Assembly (NCBI GenBank): GCA_036804505.1
Contig: DAIRSI010000021.1
Span: 10,808 to 74,807, forward strand
Source: Phocaeicola_A sp036804505
GTDB taxonomy: Bacteria > Bacteroidota > Bacteroidia > Bacteroidales > Bacteroidaceae
Reading direction: 5' to 3'
DNA length: 64,000 bases
Within the stretch, counting starts at the first letter, position 1. Each line of letters starts with the position of its first letter. Under the pieces are notes generated by a model, which worked only from the letters and a program-made list of their open reading frames with translations, did no database searches and was not told where the DNA came from. Positions 43,325 through 51,594 of this stretch are shown here, one piece after another. Both the position numbers and the translations under genes were made by a program.

Positions 43325-44092
43325 ATGAAAGTAGTTATATTGGCAGGAGGTTTGGGAACGCGCCTTTCCGAATACACAAAGTTAGTACCTAAACCCATGG
43401 TGGAAATTGGAGGGAAACCGATTCTTTGGCATATTATGAATCATTATGCCCGATATGGTTACAAGGATTTTGTTATCGCCCTGGGTTATAAGGGGGAAGT
43501 CATTAAGAATTACTTTTTACAGTATTATACATTGAACAATGATTTCAGCATCAACTTGGCTGATAATAAAATAGAGTATATCAATGAACGTCCTAGAGAT
43601 TGGACTGTGTCTCTTGTAGATACGGGAGCACAGACACAAACGGGCGGCAGGGTCTTGCGCCTGAAGGATATTATAGGTGATGAAGACTTTATGGTAACGT
43701 ATGGAGATGCCGTTTCTGATGTTGATTTGGACAAACTGAACCAAAAATTCAAATTGTCAAAGCGCTTGGCCATTGTTACTGCGGTACATCCGACAGCCCG
43801 TTTTGGCGAGTTGAAGATCAATGAAGATGATCTTGTTTGTGAATTTAAAGAAAAGCCTCAGATTAACCAAGGCTGGATCAATGGAGGTTTTTTTATTTTC
43901 AGCCATAAGATTTTTAATTATATAAAAGATGATTCCACTGTGTTGGAGAGGGAACCTCTTGAACAACTTGCCCAAGATGGTGAACTTATGACATATCGTC
44001 ATGAAGGCTTTTGGCAATGTATGGATACAGTGCGTGATCGCGATTATTTGAATAATCTTTGGAATACGGGTGCTGCTCCTTGGGAGAAATAG
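43325..44092 (+). CDS. rfbF: Glucose-1-phosphate cytidylyltransferase
   Basis: RfbF makes CDP-glucose from CTP and glucose-1-phosphate, the entry to CDP-dideoxyhexoses. The 255-residue protein begins with the nucleotidyltransferase signature LAGGLGTRLSEYTKLVPKPM. It continues with the family-specific YTLNNDFSINL and ends with HEGFWQCMDTVRDRDYLNNLW. The call to CDP-glucose pyrophosphorylase is good, yet no CDP-glucose 4,6-dehydratase (RfbG) or RfbH is encoded in the window, so the downstream use of the product is open. Its stop lies 2 bp from the stop of the convergent licD gene. Confidence 0.93.
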   Translation: MKVVILAGGLGTRLSEYTKLVPKPMVEIGGKPILWHIMNHYARYGYKDFVIALGYKGEVIKNYFLQYYTLNNDFSINLADNKIEYINERPRDWTVSLVDTGAQTQTGGRVLRLKDIIGDEDFMVTYGDAVSDVDLDKLNQKFKLSKRLAIVTAVHPTARFGELKINEDDLVCEFKEKPQINQGWINGGFFIFSHKIFNYIKDDSTVLEREPLEQLAQDGELMTYRHEGFWQCMDTVRDRDYLNNLWNTGAAPWEK

Positions 44093-44094
44093 GA

Positions 44095-44928
44095 TTATTG
44101 ATTGTCATCCTCTTCTCCATCTTTATAATCCCTATAAGGTTGGTTTAAGTTCAAATAATAAAAATTATGCTGACGCTGATGTACAGTGTCGGGTATTTTC
44201 ATGTAGTCTCCATAGGTCAAAGTAAGATATTCGTCATACCGTTTGATGCCGGTAACGGTTTTTCCCTCAAAAGAGAACTCGGCGTATTCCCCGTATATTG
44301 TTTTGCTTCTTACTCCCCACAATCCTTCTGTATAATCGGCAATTAAGTCACTTTGTTCAAAACTATACTTCGTAAGCACTTTTCTGATTGATTGTTGAAG
44401 TCCTTGCATGGTGAAAAACTTTCTTGTCAGGAGCGGAATCCAGGAACTAACTCCGTGACCATGTTTGTAAGGGTCACGGTGTACCAGATAAAGAGCTTGC
44501 TTGAAAAACTCGTATTTTGCAAAATGCCATCTTCTTTTCCATATATTATCGGGAACGCCGTCCAATGGGAAAACATCGACATATATTCCACCCAAATAGC
44601 TTAGATGTTTACGTTCTATCAAGGTTGTTCCTGCATCTTGAATTTTACCAAAGGGAAGAGGGTATTGGGAATCATTTTCAGCACAAACAAATTCATAGGG
44701 TTGAGGAAGCCATTCTTTGCAATTCAAGATGAATTTTTCATACTCAGAGCGAGGCAGTCCCACGTCAATATCGTCATCCCAAGGTATGAAGCCTTTATGC
44801 CTGACGGCGCCAATCATCGTACCATTCATAATGCAATAATGTAATTGGTGCTCGTGGCATACTTTGTCAAATGCCATCAGGATTTCCAGCATGCGTAATT
44901 GCAGGGGACGAATATCATAGTTTGCCAT
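44095..44928 (-). CDS. LicD-family phosphotransferase
   Basis: LicD proteins are nucleotidyltransferase-fold enzymes that transfer phosphocholine or related phospho-groups (from a CDP-donor) onto surface glycans. The 277-residue protein shows the family core HYCIMNGTMIGAVRHKGFIP followed by WDDDIDVGLPRSEY, whose Asp residues bind metal, and later LGGIYVDVFPLDGVPDN. No CDP-choline synthesis genes (LicA/LicC) are nearby. It is a single minus-strand gene between plus-strand nucleotide-sugar genes, converging on rfbF with almost no gap and diverging from the UXS-like gene. Confidence 0.88.
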   Translation of the reverse strand: MANYDIRPLQLRMLEILMAFDKVCHEHQLHYCIMNGTMIGAVRHKGFIPWDDDIDVGLPRSEYEKFILNCKEWLPQPYEFVCAENDSQYPLPFGKIQDAGTTLIERKHLSYLGGIYVDVFPLDGVPDNIWKRRWHFAKYEFFKQALYLVHRDPYKHGHGVSSWIPLLTRKFFTMQGLQQSIRKVLTKYSFEQSDLIADYTEGLWGVRSKTIYGEYAEFSFEGKTVTGIKRYDEYLTLTYGDYMKIPDTVHQRQHNFYYLNLNQPYRDYKDGEEDDNQ

Positions 44929-45010
44929 ATCTCTTTGTTTTAAGTCCTACAAAAGTAGGTAATAATAGTGAAATGTGGAACTAAATGTGATTTTTAGTCT
45001 ACAAATTATG

Positions 45011-45018
45011 TATCTTTG
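45011..45018 (+). promoter_or_regulatory. -7 element of the UXS-like/UDP-glucose dehydrogenase operon
   Basis: TATCTTTG followed by CGCC lies 26 bp before the ATG at 45045. A weak -33 candidate TGTG is 21 bp upstream (44986-44989). Confidence 0.5.
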
Positions 45019-45044
45019 CGCCATTATTGAAAAAATTATTGAAT

Positions 45045-46136
45045 ATGATGAGTATATTGAATCAAGATTGTGACTATACATGGAAGGGATTGTCTGCCCG
45101 GGAATGTGAGAAATTATCAGGCGCGACAATTTTAATTACCGGATGCGGAGGTTTCTTAGGCTATTACTTTATGCACTTTTTTCAGCAAAAAGCCTGTGAA
45201 TTACATTTGAAGAAGGTCATTGCACTCGATAATTTTATGTTGGGCTATCCTGCATGGATGAAGAAACTGCAGGATGATCCGTTGTTCGATATACAGAAAT
45301 TTGACATAATATCCGATAAGATTGAAAATATTGCAGGAGCCGATCATGCGGATTTCATTATTCACATGGCCTCGATAGCATCTCCTATGTTCTATCGCCA
45401 ATTTCCGATTGAAACTTTGGATGCCAATATTTGGGGTTTGCGTTCTTTGCTTGAATTCTATAAGAATAAATCAATTAAAGGATTTTTGTTTTATTCATCC
45501 AGCGAACTCTATGGTAATCCGGATTCGAGTCATGTACCGACTTCCGAAGATTATTACGGATATGTTTGCGCGACGGGCCCTCGCGCATGCTATGATGAAT
45601 CCAAGCGCTTCGGTGAAACCATGTGTATGCTCTTTGCCCAGAAATATGGGATGCCTATTGGAGTAGCTCGTCCTTTCAATAATTACGGTCCCGGAATGAG
45701 AATCAATGATAAGAGGGTTCCGGCCGATTTTGCTTTAGCCATTAAAGAAGGACGGGATATACAAATTCTGTCAAATGGTTCTCCAACCAGAACTTTTTGC
45801 TACATAGCTGATGCCATTAATGGTTATTTGAAAATTTTGCTTCATGGCAGTTATGATTTCTTCAATATAGGAATAGAATCTCCCGAGATAAGCATTTCCC
45901 AACTGGCCGAAATCTATGTTGAGGCAGGAAGGGAGATTTTTGGATATGAAGGGAAAATTGATTATGCGATTTCTAATGACAGTGAGTATCTGACAAATAA
46001 CCCTCAGCGCCGTTGTCCGAATATAGATAAGGCTCGTCGTGTTTTGAATTATTCGCCGTCGATATCTGTCGAGAACGGAGTTCGTAGATTTTTGCAGTTT
46101 ATTAAGGAAAATGAAGAAGGAGAATACAAATGGTAA
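45045..46136 (+). CDS. NAD-dependent epimerase/dehydratase, UDP-glucuronate decarboxylase-like
   Basis: This extended SDR enzyme acts on nucleotide sugars. The Rossmann motif is TILITGCGGFLGYY, with VIALDNF after beta-2. The catalytic segments are YSSSELYG and GPRACYDESKRFGET. The latter is very close to the GPRxCYDExKR signature of UDP-glucuronate decarboxylase (UXS), which forms UDP-xylose or a UDP-4-keto-pentose. ARPFNNYGPGMR follows. The adjacent UDP-glucose dehydrogenase would supply UDP-glucuronate, supporting this call. A TTG at 45027 opens the frame but ATG 45045 is preferred (363 residues). The end overlaps the next gene by 7 bp. Confidence 0.85.
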   Translation: MMSILNQDCDYTWKGLSARECEKLSGATILITGCGGFLGYYFMHFFQQKACELHLKKVIALDNFMLGYPAWMKKLQDDPLFDIQKFDIISDKIENIAGADHADFIIHMASIASPMFYRQFPIETLDANIWGLRSLLEFYKNKSIKGFLFYSSSELYGNPDSSHVPTSEDYYGYVCATGPRACYDESKRFGETMCMLFAQKYGMPIGVARPFNNYGPGMRINDKRVPADFALAIKEGRDIQILSNGSPTRTFCYIADAINGYLKILLHGSYDFFNIGIESPEISISQLAEIYVEAGREIFGYEGKIDYAISNDSEYLTNNPQRRCPNIDKARRVLNYSPSISVENGVRRFLQFIKENEEGEYKW

Positions 46137-47386
46137 TTACAGTTTTTGGCTTAGGTTTCGTAGGATTGACCACTGCTTTAGGTTTTGCAGAATATGGTCA
46201 TACTGTGTATGGCGTAGAGGTTAATGAAGATCGTTTGTTAACGATAAAGAGAGGACAGTTGCCTTTCTTGGAGCCAGGTTTGGATGAAGCTTTGGTAAAC
46301 CATTTGAACAAGAATTTTCATCCGATATCAACCGCACAGCTCCGATATGCAATAGAAGCGAGTGATTGCGTTTATTACTGTGTGGGGACTCCGTATGGAA
46401 AGGAGGGACAAGCTGATTTGACTTATTTGTTCAATGCTATAGACCAGACCGTAGAGCAAGTTCATGATCCTCGTTTCAGGGTTCTTGTCGTGAAGTCCAC
46501 CATTCCGCCTTCTACCACAGCAACGAAAATAATCCCCTATTTAGAGAATAAGGGCGTAGCCTTGGGCGAGAGATTTGGCATTGCAAATAATCCTGAATTC
46601 TTGCGTGAAGGACATTGTTGGGCGGATTTCATGCATGCAGACCGAATCGTTATAGGAGTCGATGATTCCCGTTCGGAACATGTTTTGCAACAAATATATG
46701 AGAAGACGACCTCTCCTGTCTTTTTTGTTTCTTTAAACACAGGAGAATATATCAAATATCTTTCCAATACACTCTTGGCTACATTAATCAGTTTTTCCAA
46801 TGAAATGTCGGTGATAGCCGATCAATTTGGCGATATAGATGTGGCTTCTGCTTTTAGGATTCTTCATCTTGACAAGCGATGGAATGGTTGCAATATGGCA
46901 TCTTATGTATATCCGGGTTGCGGCTATGGAGGGTATTGTTTGCCGAAAGATACGAATGCCTTGTATTCATTGACTAAATCCGCAGGTTTTGATGCACAGA
47001 TATTAAAGAATGTCATTGCTACTAATGACGGGATTCCCCATGTTATTTCAAATAAGATTGTCAAGGAATTAAATGGAAATCTGGAAATGAAACTGGGCAT
47101 TTTGGGCTTATCCTTTAAGCCTTATTCAGATGATGTGCGGGATGCTCCCAGCGCAAAGATTATTTCTTGTCTGCTACAAGCCGGGTGTAATAATATTTAT
47201 GCTTATGACCCAGTAGCAAACGAAGAATTCAAGAAACACTATGATATGCCAGTAAAATACTATACGGATTACAAACAAATACTGGAGGAAGCAGATGTTT
47301 TGGTTATAGCAACGGCATGGCCGGAATTTCGTGAGATACGTTCCCTGACAGATAAGAGAGTTATAGATTGCAGGTATATGTTATAA
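46130..47386 (+). CDS. UDP-glucose 6-dehydrogenase
   Basis: It oxidises UDP-glucose to UDP-glucuronate with two NAD+. The 418-residue protein has the N-terminal Rossmann motif VFGLGFVGLTTALGFAEYGH, the segment KSTIPPSTT and NNPEFLREGHCWADF. The catalytic cysteine is C270 in GCGYGGYCLPKDTNAL. The C-terminal UDP-binding domain contains ILGLSFKPYSDDVRDAPS. It is translationally coupled to the UXS-like gene (7-bp overlap), a natural source-and-user pair. Its 3' end overlaps the end of the convergent glycosyltransferase gene by 6 bp. A related UDP-sugar dehydrogenase specificity is possible. Confidence 0.93.
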   Translation: MVITVFGLGFVGLTTALGFAEYGHTVYGVEVNEDRLLTIKRGQLPFLEPGLDEALVNHLNKNFHPISTAQLRYAIEASDCVYYCVGTPYGKEGQADLTYLFNAIDQTVEQVHDPRFRVLVVKSTIPPSTTATKIIPYLENKGVALGERFGIANNPEFLREGHCWADFMHADRIVIGVDDSRSEHVLQQIYEKTTSPVFFVSLNTGEYIKYLSNTLLATLISFSNEMSVIADQFGDIDVASAFRILHLDKRWNGCNMASYVYPGCGYGGYCLPKDTNALYSLTKSAGFDAQILKNVIATNDGIPHVISNKIVKELNGNLEMKLGILGLSFKPYSDDVRDAPSAKIISCLLQAGCNNIYAYDPVANEEFKKHYDMPVKYYTDYKQILEEADVLVIATAWPEFREIRSLTDKRVIDCRYML

Positions 47387-48532
47387 GGAAGCATTACCTA
47401 ATGTTTTTTTGTACGTATTCATTAAGTCAGAATACAGTTTGCTGTCATTGAATTTTTCAGCATATTGCTTACTTCCTTCAATCATTTTATTGCGCAGATC
47501 ATTGCTATTTATGACTCTGCAAATCATGTCTGCCAGTTCTTTCGGATCATCTGGGGAAACATAAATGGATAGGGGACCTCCGGCTTCTTCCAGACAGGAA
47601 CCCTTGCATCCGATAGCGGGAACCTCGCTTCTGATTGCTTCGAGCATTGGAATGCCAAATCCTTCATAGCGCGACGGGTACACAAAAACGGAGGCTGATT
47701 GATAGATTGCCGGCAAGTCTTCAAAAGAAACGTTGTTTATAATATGAAAGCGGTCTTGCAAATTTTCCTTCCGGATATATGTTTCAATTATTTTTGCATA
47801 AGGAGTGCTTTTCCCGATTGCCACGACATGTATTTTAACTGGTAATCCTTTTAATGCTTTAGCCAGTAACAAAAGATTCTTTCTTTCTTCTATACTTCCG
47901 ACGGATAAAACGTATGGATAGGTTATATTATATCTGTTTAGGACCAGCTCTTTTGCAGCTTGAGGCAATGTAACATTGAATGTGTTACTGCAACCTTGAT
48001 AAATGACGTCAATTTTGTCGGGTTGTATATGATAGAATTTGATGATATCCCGTTTTGTGCATTCACTGACAGCGATAATCCTATCTGCATTCTCACAAGC
48101 TTTACGGAATTTATAATTATAAATAATGCGGTCTATAGGTTTATAATATTGAGGATAATGCAAAAATATAAGATCATGTATTGTAACAATACTTTTAATA
48201 TTGTGTGCTTTGTGAATATTAAGAGGCAGTTCATTACTCAATCCATGATAAATATCTATTCCTTGTTTCCCGAGATAATAAGGAATTCCCCAAACCCTCC
48301 ATAAGGATTTAAATTTCTTCCACAAGAGTTTCGGAGTGTATATGGTAAAAGCAGGTATATTGATGAAATCTTTTAAAAGAGACATCTTGTGAGAATCAGG
48401 CACATATAATATATATTTATTGTCGCTTGCTCCATACTGAAATAAATTGTGCAGTATGAACCGACTGTAGTTACCTAGTCCGGTACGGTTCTGAGCGGCT
48501 CTTTTTGCATCAAAGGCTATTTTCATATGCAT
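47381..48532 (-). CDS. Glycosyltransferase family 4
   Basis: GT-B fold retaining glycosyltransferase for envelope glycan synthesis. The N-terminal part contains AFDAKRAAQNRTGLGNYSR, which is typical of mannosyl/rhamnosyl GT4 enzymes, and VTIHDLIFLHYPQY. The C-terminal donor-binding domain has VLSVGSIEERKNLLLLAKAL and the E-x7-E motif in SRYEGFGIPMLEAIRSEVP, followed by GSCLEEAGG. Length 383. It is the last gene of the seven-gene minus-strand operon, 5 bp after the previous GT4. An alternative start two codons later (48526) is possible. Donor and acceptor are unknown. Confidence 0.9.
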   Translation of the reverse strand: MHMKIAFDAKRAAQNRTGLGNYSRFILHNLFQYGASDNKYILYVPDSHKMSLLKDFINIPAFTIYTPKLLWKKFKSLWRVWGIPYYLGKQGIDIYHGLSNELPLNIHKAHNIKSIVTIHDLIFLHYPQYYKPIDRIIYNYKFRKACENADRIIAVSECTKRDIIKFYHIQPDKIDVIYQGCSNTFNVTLPQAAKELVLNRYNITYPYVLSVGSIEERKNLLLLAKALKGLPVKIHVVAIGKSTPYAKIIETYIRKENLQDRFHIINNVSFEDLPAIYQSASVFVYPSRYEGFGIPMLEAIRSEVPAIGCKGSCLEEAGGPLSIYVSPDDPKELADMICRVINSNDLRNKMIEGSKQYAEKFNDSKLYSDLMNTYKKTLGNASL

Positions 48533-48537
48533 CGTGG

Positions 48538-49656
48538 TTAATGATTAATACTTAGAATGTCCAAGTAATAGGATATATAGGATTCAGCAGCCTTTTCCCA
48601 ACTGAATTGTGATGCATGCCTGATGATTGCCTGTTCATTGCTTTCTTTGTCTTTTTCGAACTCGGAAATTCCTTTTTGCACGATTCCGGCCATGGAGGAA
48701 GCTTCTAAATCATTGAAGTAATAGGACACATCTCCGCCAACTTCAGGAAGTGAAGTTAGGGCAGACAGAAAAACCGGTTTCCCGAAACACATGGCTTCCA
48801 CTACAGGCAATCCGAATCCCTCACTCAATGACGGGAACAGAAATCCTTTACAATTCTTGTACAAGGCTGCTTTTTGTTCCGCAGAAACATTTCCGACAAG
48901 ATAAACATTGGAAAGATTCAATGTTTTGATGATATCCACCAGTTTTTGCATGTAAGGATTACGTCCTGTTCCGGCTATAACAAGGTTTTCTTGAGGCAGA
49001 TATTTCATCATCTCCACCAATAGATGGGTGTTCTTTTTGGCTGCAAGACGTGAAATATGGAAAAAATATTCTTTGGGAATATTTAAATGATGATCCGGGA
49101 CCTGTTGTTTGCTCAAATCAGTCACGCCGTTCAGTATCACTCTGGACGGTTGGGGAAAATGAAAATGGGATTCAACATCTTTCTGTGTAAACTTGGAGAT
49201 ATATGAAATGTGTGTGGCTCGTGAAAGGCTCCTTTCTATTCTCTTGATTTTGCGCGAAAGGCTCTTCTTGAGATGGTTATGAAAGAAATTCACATCATGT
49301 ATGGTGATAAGGTTCAAAGATGACAGCCTTTTGTTGATTTTGGGCGTCTGGTGGGTCCAATGTACTAAATCCATCTGTGGACAATTCTTCCTTGCAAAAA
49401 ACAGACGCGCCCCACCTATGTTGATAAGAGCAATATCAATTTTGCTAATTTCTATATAATTCACGTTACTTCCCAAAAATCCTTTTTTCCCCTTGGGAAC
49501 GATAAAATAAAGATGGATATGGTACAGATTCATCAGTTCCTTAGCCCGTTGTGCGATTTGTGAAGCCAGAGAGTATTCAAATTCACCTAAGCCGCAGTAA
49601 ACCTTACCTATATCATAGAGATAAACCGCTATATTATATTCTTTGTTGTTACTCAT
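48538..49656 (-). CDS. Glycosyltransferase family 4
   Basis: This 372-residue GT-B enzyme carries LVHWTHQTPKINKRL and LITIHDVNFFH in the acceptor domain. In the donor domain it has HISRLAAKKNTHLLVEMMKY and the conserved E-x7-E region PSLSEGFGLPVVEAMCFGKP, followed by TSLPEVGGDVSYYFN. It is paralogous in layout to its neighbour but clearly divergent. It starts 13 bp after the upstream glycosyltransferase stop, within the lipooligosaccharide operon. Sugar specificity cannot be assigned. Confidence 0.9.
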   Translation of the reverse strand: MSNNKEYNIAVYLYDIGKVYCGLGEFEYSLASQIAQRAKELMNLYHIHLYFIVPKGKKGFLGSNVNYIEISKIDIALINIGGARLFFARKNCPQMDLVHWTHQTPKINKRLSSLNLITIHDVNFFHNHLKKSLSRKIKRIERSLSRATHISYISKFTQKDVESHFHFPQPSRVILNGVTDLSKQQVPDHHLNIPKEYFFHISRLAAKKNTHLLVEMMKYLPQENLVIAGTGRNPYMQKLVDIIKTLNLSNVYLVGNVSAEQKAALYKNCKGFLFPSLSEGFGLPVVEAMCFGKPVFLSALTSLPEVGGDVSYYFNDLEASSMAGIVQKGISEFEKDKESNEQAIIRHASQFSWEKAAESYISYYLDILSINH

Positions 49657-49669
49657 TGAATTTCTTTTT

Positions 49670-50686
49670 TTATGGAATTTGATTTAGAGCATGCATGATG
49701 TAGTATCCTTGAGATAGATTACGGCTTATTTTTTCCGTATTGCGTTTCATGCTAAGATATTGTTCCGGAGTAATTTGTTTCAGCTTGTCTTCCAGGTCTT
49801 CCAAAGAATCTATGCTGATACCTATGCCATTCTGTTCTACGAAAGGGGCCAAAGCTGCCTGTGACCATATAATAATAGGCAGATTGCATCTTATATAAAG
49901 TGATACTTTATGCGGATTGTTATACTTCACATATTCTCCGAAATCGCCTTCGCAAGAGGACAGGGAACTGCCTTCCCAAGCTAGTCCGAAATCACCTTCA
50001 GCTTTTTTTATCAAATCGTCGGATGCCATGAAACCTTTGTAATAAACATGTTCTATTCCTTCCATTTCATTCAGATCCAGTCCGTTCCCGTAAATGTTGA
50101 GAACAAGAGATTGTAGATGCTTGCCAATGGTGTAGAGGAATGCATTTTTTCTTTTTGCAAGTCCGCCTGCATAAAGAATTCTGTAATGATTGAATTCGGT
50201 ATTTTTTGCTTCCGGTTTTTGTTCTGATAGATAGTCGAATATGTTCAAGTCGATTATTTGGGCTTTGCAGCCGTGATCCGAAAGCCATTGATGCATGGAA
50301 TCATTGTGTGCAATAATGTATTCCGAATGGTTCAGTTTCCATATTTCATGATGGACGGTCAGTTTCTTTCTTCTGAAACTTCCCAAGTCGTGAATCACGG
50401 TTACCACTTTAGCACCTTTGACATGTGCAATACAGCATTTGAAAACATAATATTTTTTGAAAGGGTATTGTAGAAGCAGCAAATCTCCTTTTTTTATTGT
50501 AAAGATCGCTTTCAATACTCCGCATAGGGTTAGCAAAAATCCTGTCACTTTGTTTGAACGATGACTTTGCTTGAGTCCTACGTTTATAAAGCCATTGTCT
50601 TTGATGATAGCTTCAATATCAGTTTTTGCTTTATTGCCTGCATTGTCGCAATTGGAGTAATTTTTGGAAAGATAGCATTTTCTCAT
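49670..50686 (-). CDS. Glycosyltransferase, galactofuranosyl/Gtf3-like
   Basis: This GT-B-like protein resembles beta-1,6-galactofuranosyltransferases and Gtf3-type glucosyltransferases. Visible features are LLLQYPFKKYY, VTVIHDLGSFRR, RILYAGGLAKRKNAFLY, a donor-site region GDFGLAWEGSSLSSCEGDFG and YNNPHKVSLYIRCNLPIIIW. The open frame reaches an ATG at 50737, inside the acyltransferase gene. The ATG at 50686 (MRKCYLSKNYSNCDNAGNK) gives an ATGA overlap with the acyltransferase stop and a purine-rich leader AAGAAGAAAC, so I choose it (338 residues). Substrate unproven. Confidence 0.85.
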   Translation of the reverse strand: MRKCYLSKNYSNCDNAGNKAKTDIEAIIKDNGFINVGLKQSHRSNKVTGFLLTLCGVLKAIFTIKKGDLLLLQYPFKKYYVFKCCIAHVKGAKVVTVIHDLGSFRRKKLTVHHEIWKLNHSEYIIAHNDSMHQWLSDHGCKAQIIDLNIFDYLSEQKPEAKNTEFNHYRILYAGGLAKRKNAFLYTIGKHLQSLVLNIYGNGLDLNEMEGIEHVYYKGFMASDDLIKKAEGDFGLAWEGSSLSSCEGDFGEYVKYNNPHKVSLYIRCNLPIIIWSQAALAPFVEQNGIGISIDSLEDLEDKLKQITPEQYLSMKRNTEKISRNLSQGYYIMHALNQIP

Positions 50687-51594
50687 TTTGTTTCTTCTTT
50701 TTGTCTTTGTACCCATTCTTCTTTGGTTCGTTTCCATCTGTCATGGCTCCAAAGCCAGATATCTGGAGTTTCTTGAATCATCTTTTCCAAATGTTTCATA
50801 TAAATGTCGGTTATCTGGAAATCGGGCATAGATTGGGGTGTGATTGTGATTCTTTTGAATTCGCAATGGTAATAACCACGCTTAGGATGTGTCACTTCAC
50901 CATAATATATGATGGCGTCAATTTGTTTGCCTATTTGTTCGGTTCCTGTAAAGACAGCTGTTTCCTGTCCAAAGAATGGCGAAAAATGATGAATACTGTT
51001 CCATTTGGGTAATTGGTCGGAAATGAATCCGATAATCATTTTCTGCCGTTCGCGCTTTAGCTCAATAATTCGCCTTAGGGTGGTTTTCATGGGGATGCTT
51101 TCTCCATGGAAACGTCCTCTCACTTGTAGAAACAGTTGATCCATGGCCTTGTTGCGAAGAGGATGGTAGATTTGTCCGAATCTTACCTTTTCGTTCGTTG
51201 ACCACATTGGTAAAGAAGCGATCCATTCCCAGTTTCCGTAATGTCCCAGATAAACGAAACAGAAATTTTTGTCGTTGTCATCCATGTCCTTTATCATTTT
51301 GTCCACTCCCGAAAATGTCATCCGTCTCATCAACTGTTCTTTCGAGATGGAGATTAATTTCACGGTTTCTACTATATAGTCACAAAAGAAGGAATAATAT
51401 CTCTTTTCAATGCTTTTCCGCTCTCCGTTTGTCTTTTCGGGAAAGGCCAACAAAAGATTCTTGTGGACTACCTTCCTGCGATAGCGCACCAGATAATAGA
51501 CTATAGGCTTAAGTATATCCGATAGAAAATAAAGGATTCTTAATGGTAACAGTGAAAGCAGATACCAAAATATATAAATGACGGTTTTCTTCAT
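50683..51594 (-). CDS. LpxL/HtrB-family lipid A acyltransferase
   Basis: These inner-membrane acyltransferases add a secondary acyl chain to lipid A from acyl-ACP. The 303-residue protein has an N-terminal membrane segment (about residues 3-38) and the catalytic Hx4(D/E) motif as H118-E123 in LGHYGNWEW. It also has the conserved RFGQIYHPLRNKAMDQLFLQ region (compare the VYRPLxNP block), and FISDQLPKWNS for the downstream block. It overlaps both neighbours by 4 bp (ATGA), so its synthesis is coupled to the LPS kinase and the following glycosyltransferase. Confidence 0.92.
   Translation of the reverse strand: MKKTVIYIFWYLLSLLPLRILYFLSDILKPIVYYLVRYRRKVVHKNLLLAFPEKTNGERKSIEKRYYSFFCDYIVETVKLISISKEQLMRRMTFSGVDKMIKDMDDNDKNFCFVYLGHYGNWEWIASLPMWSTNEKVRFGQIYHPLRNKAMDQLFLQVRGRFHGESIPMKTTLRRIIELKRERQKMIIGFISDQLPKWNSIHHFSPFFGQETAVFTGTEQIGKQIDAIIYYGEVTHPKRGYYHCEFKRITITPQSMPDFQITDIYMKHLEKMIQETPDIWLWSHDRWKRTKEEWVQRQKEETK

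Noticed and set aside
50687..50737. Upstream ATG start of the Gtf3-like glycosyltransferase
   Set aside because: It would overlap the acyltransferase by 55 bp and add a basic, motif-free N-terminus; the ATGA-coupled start at 50686 fits better.
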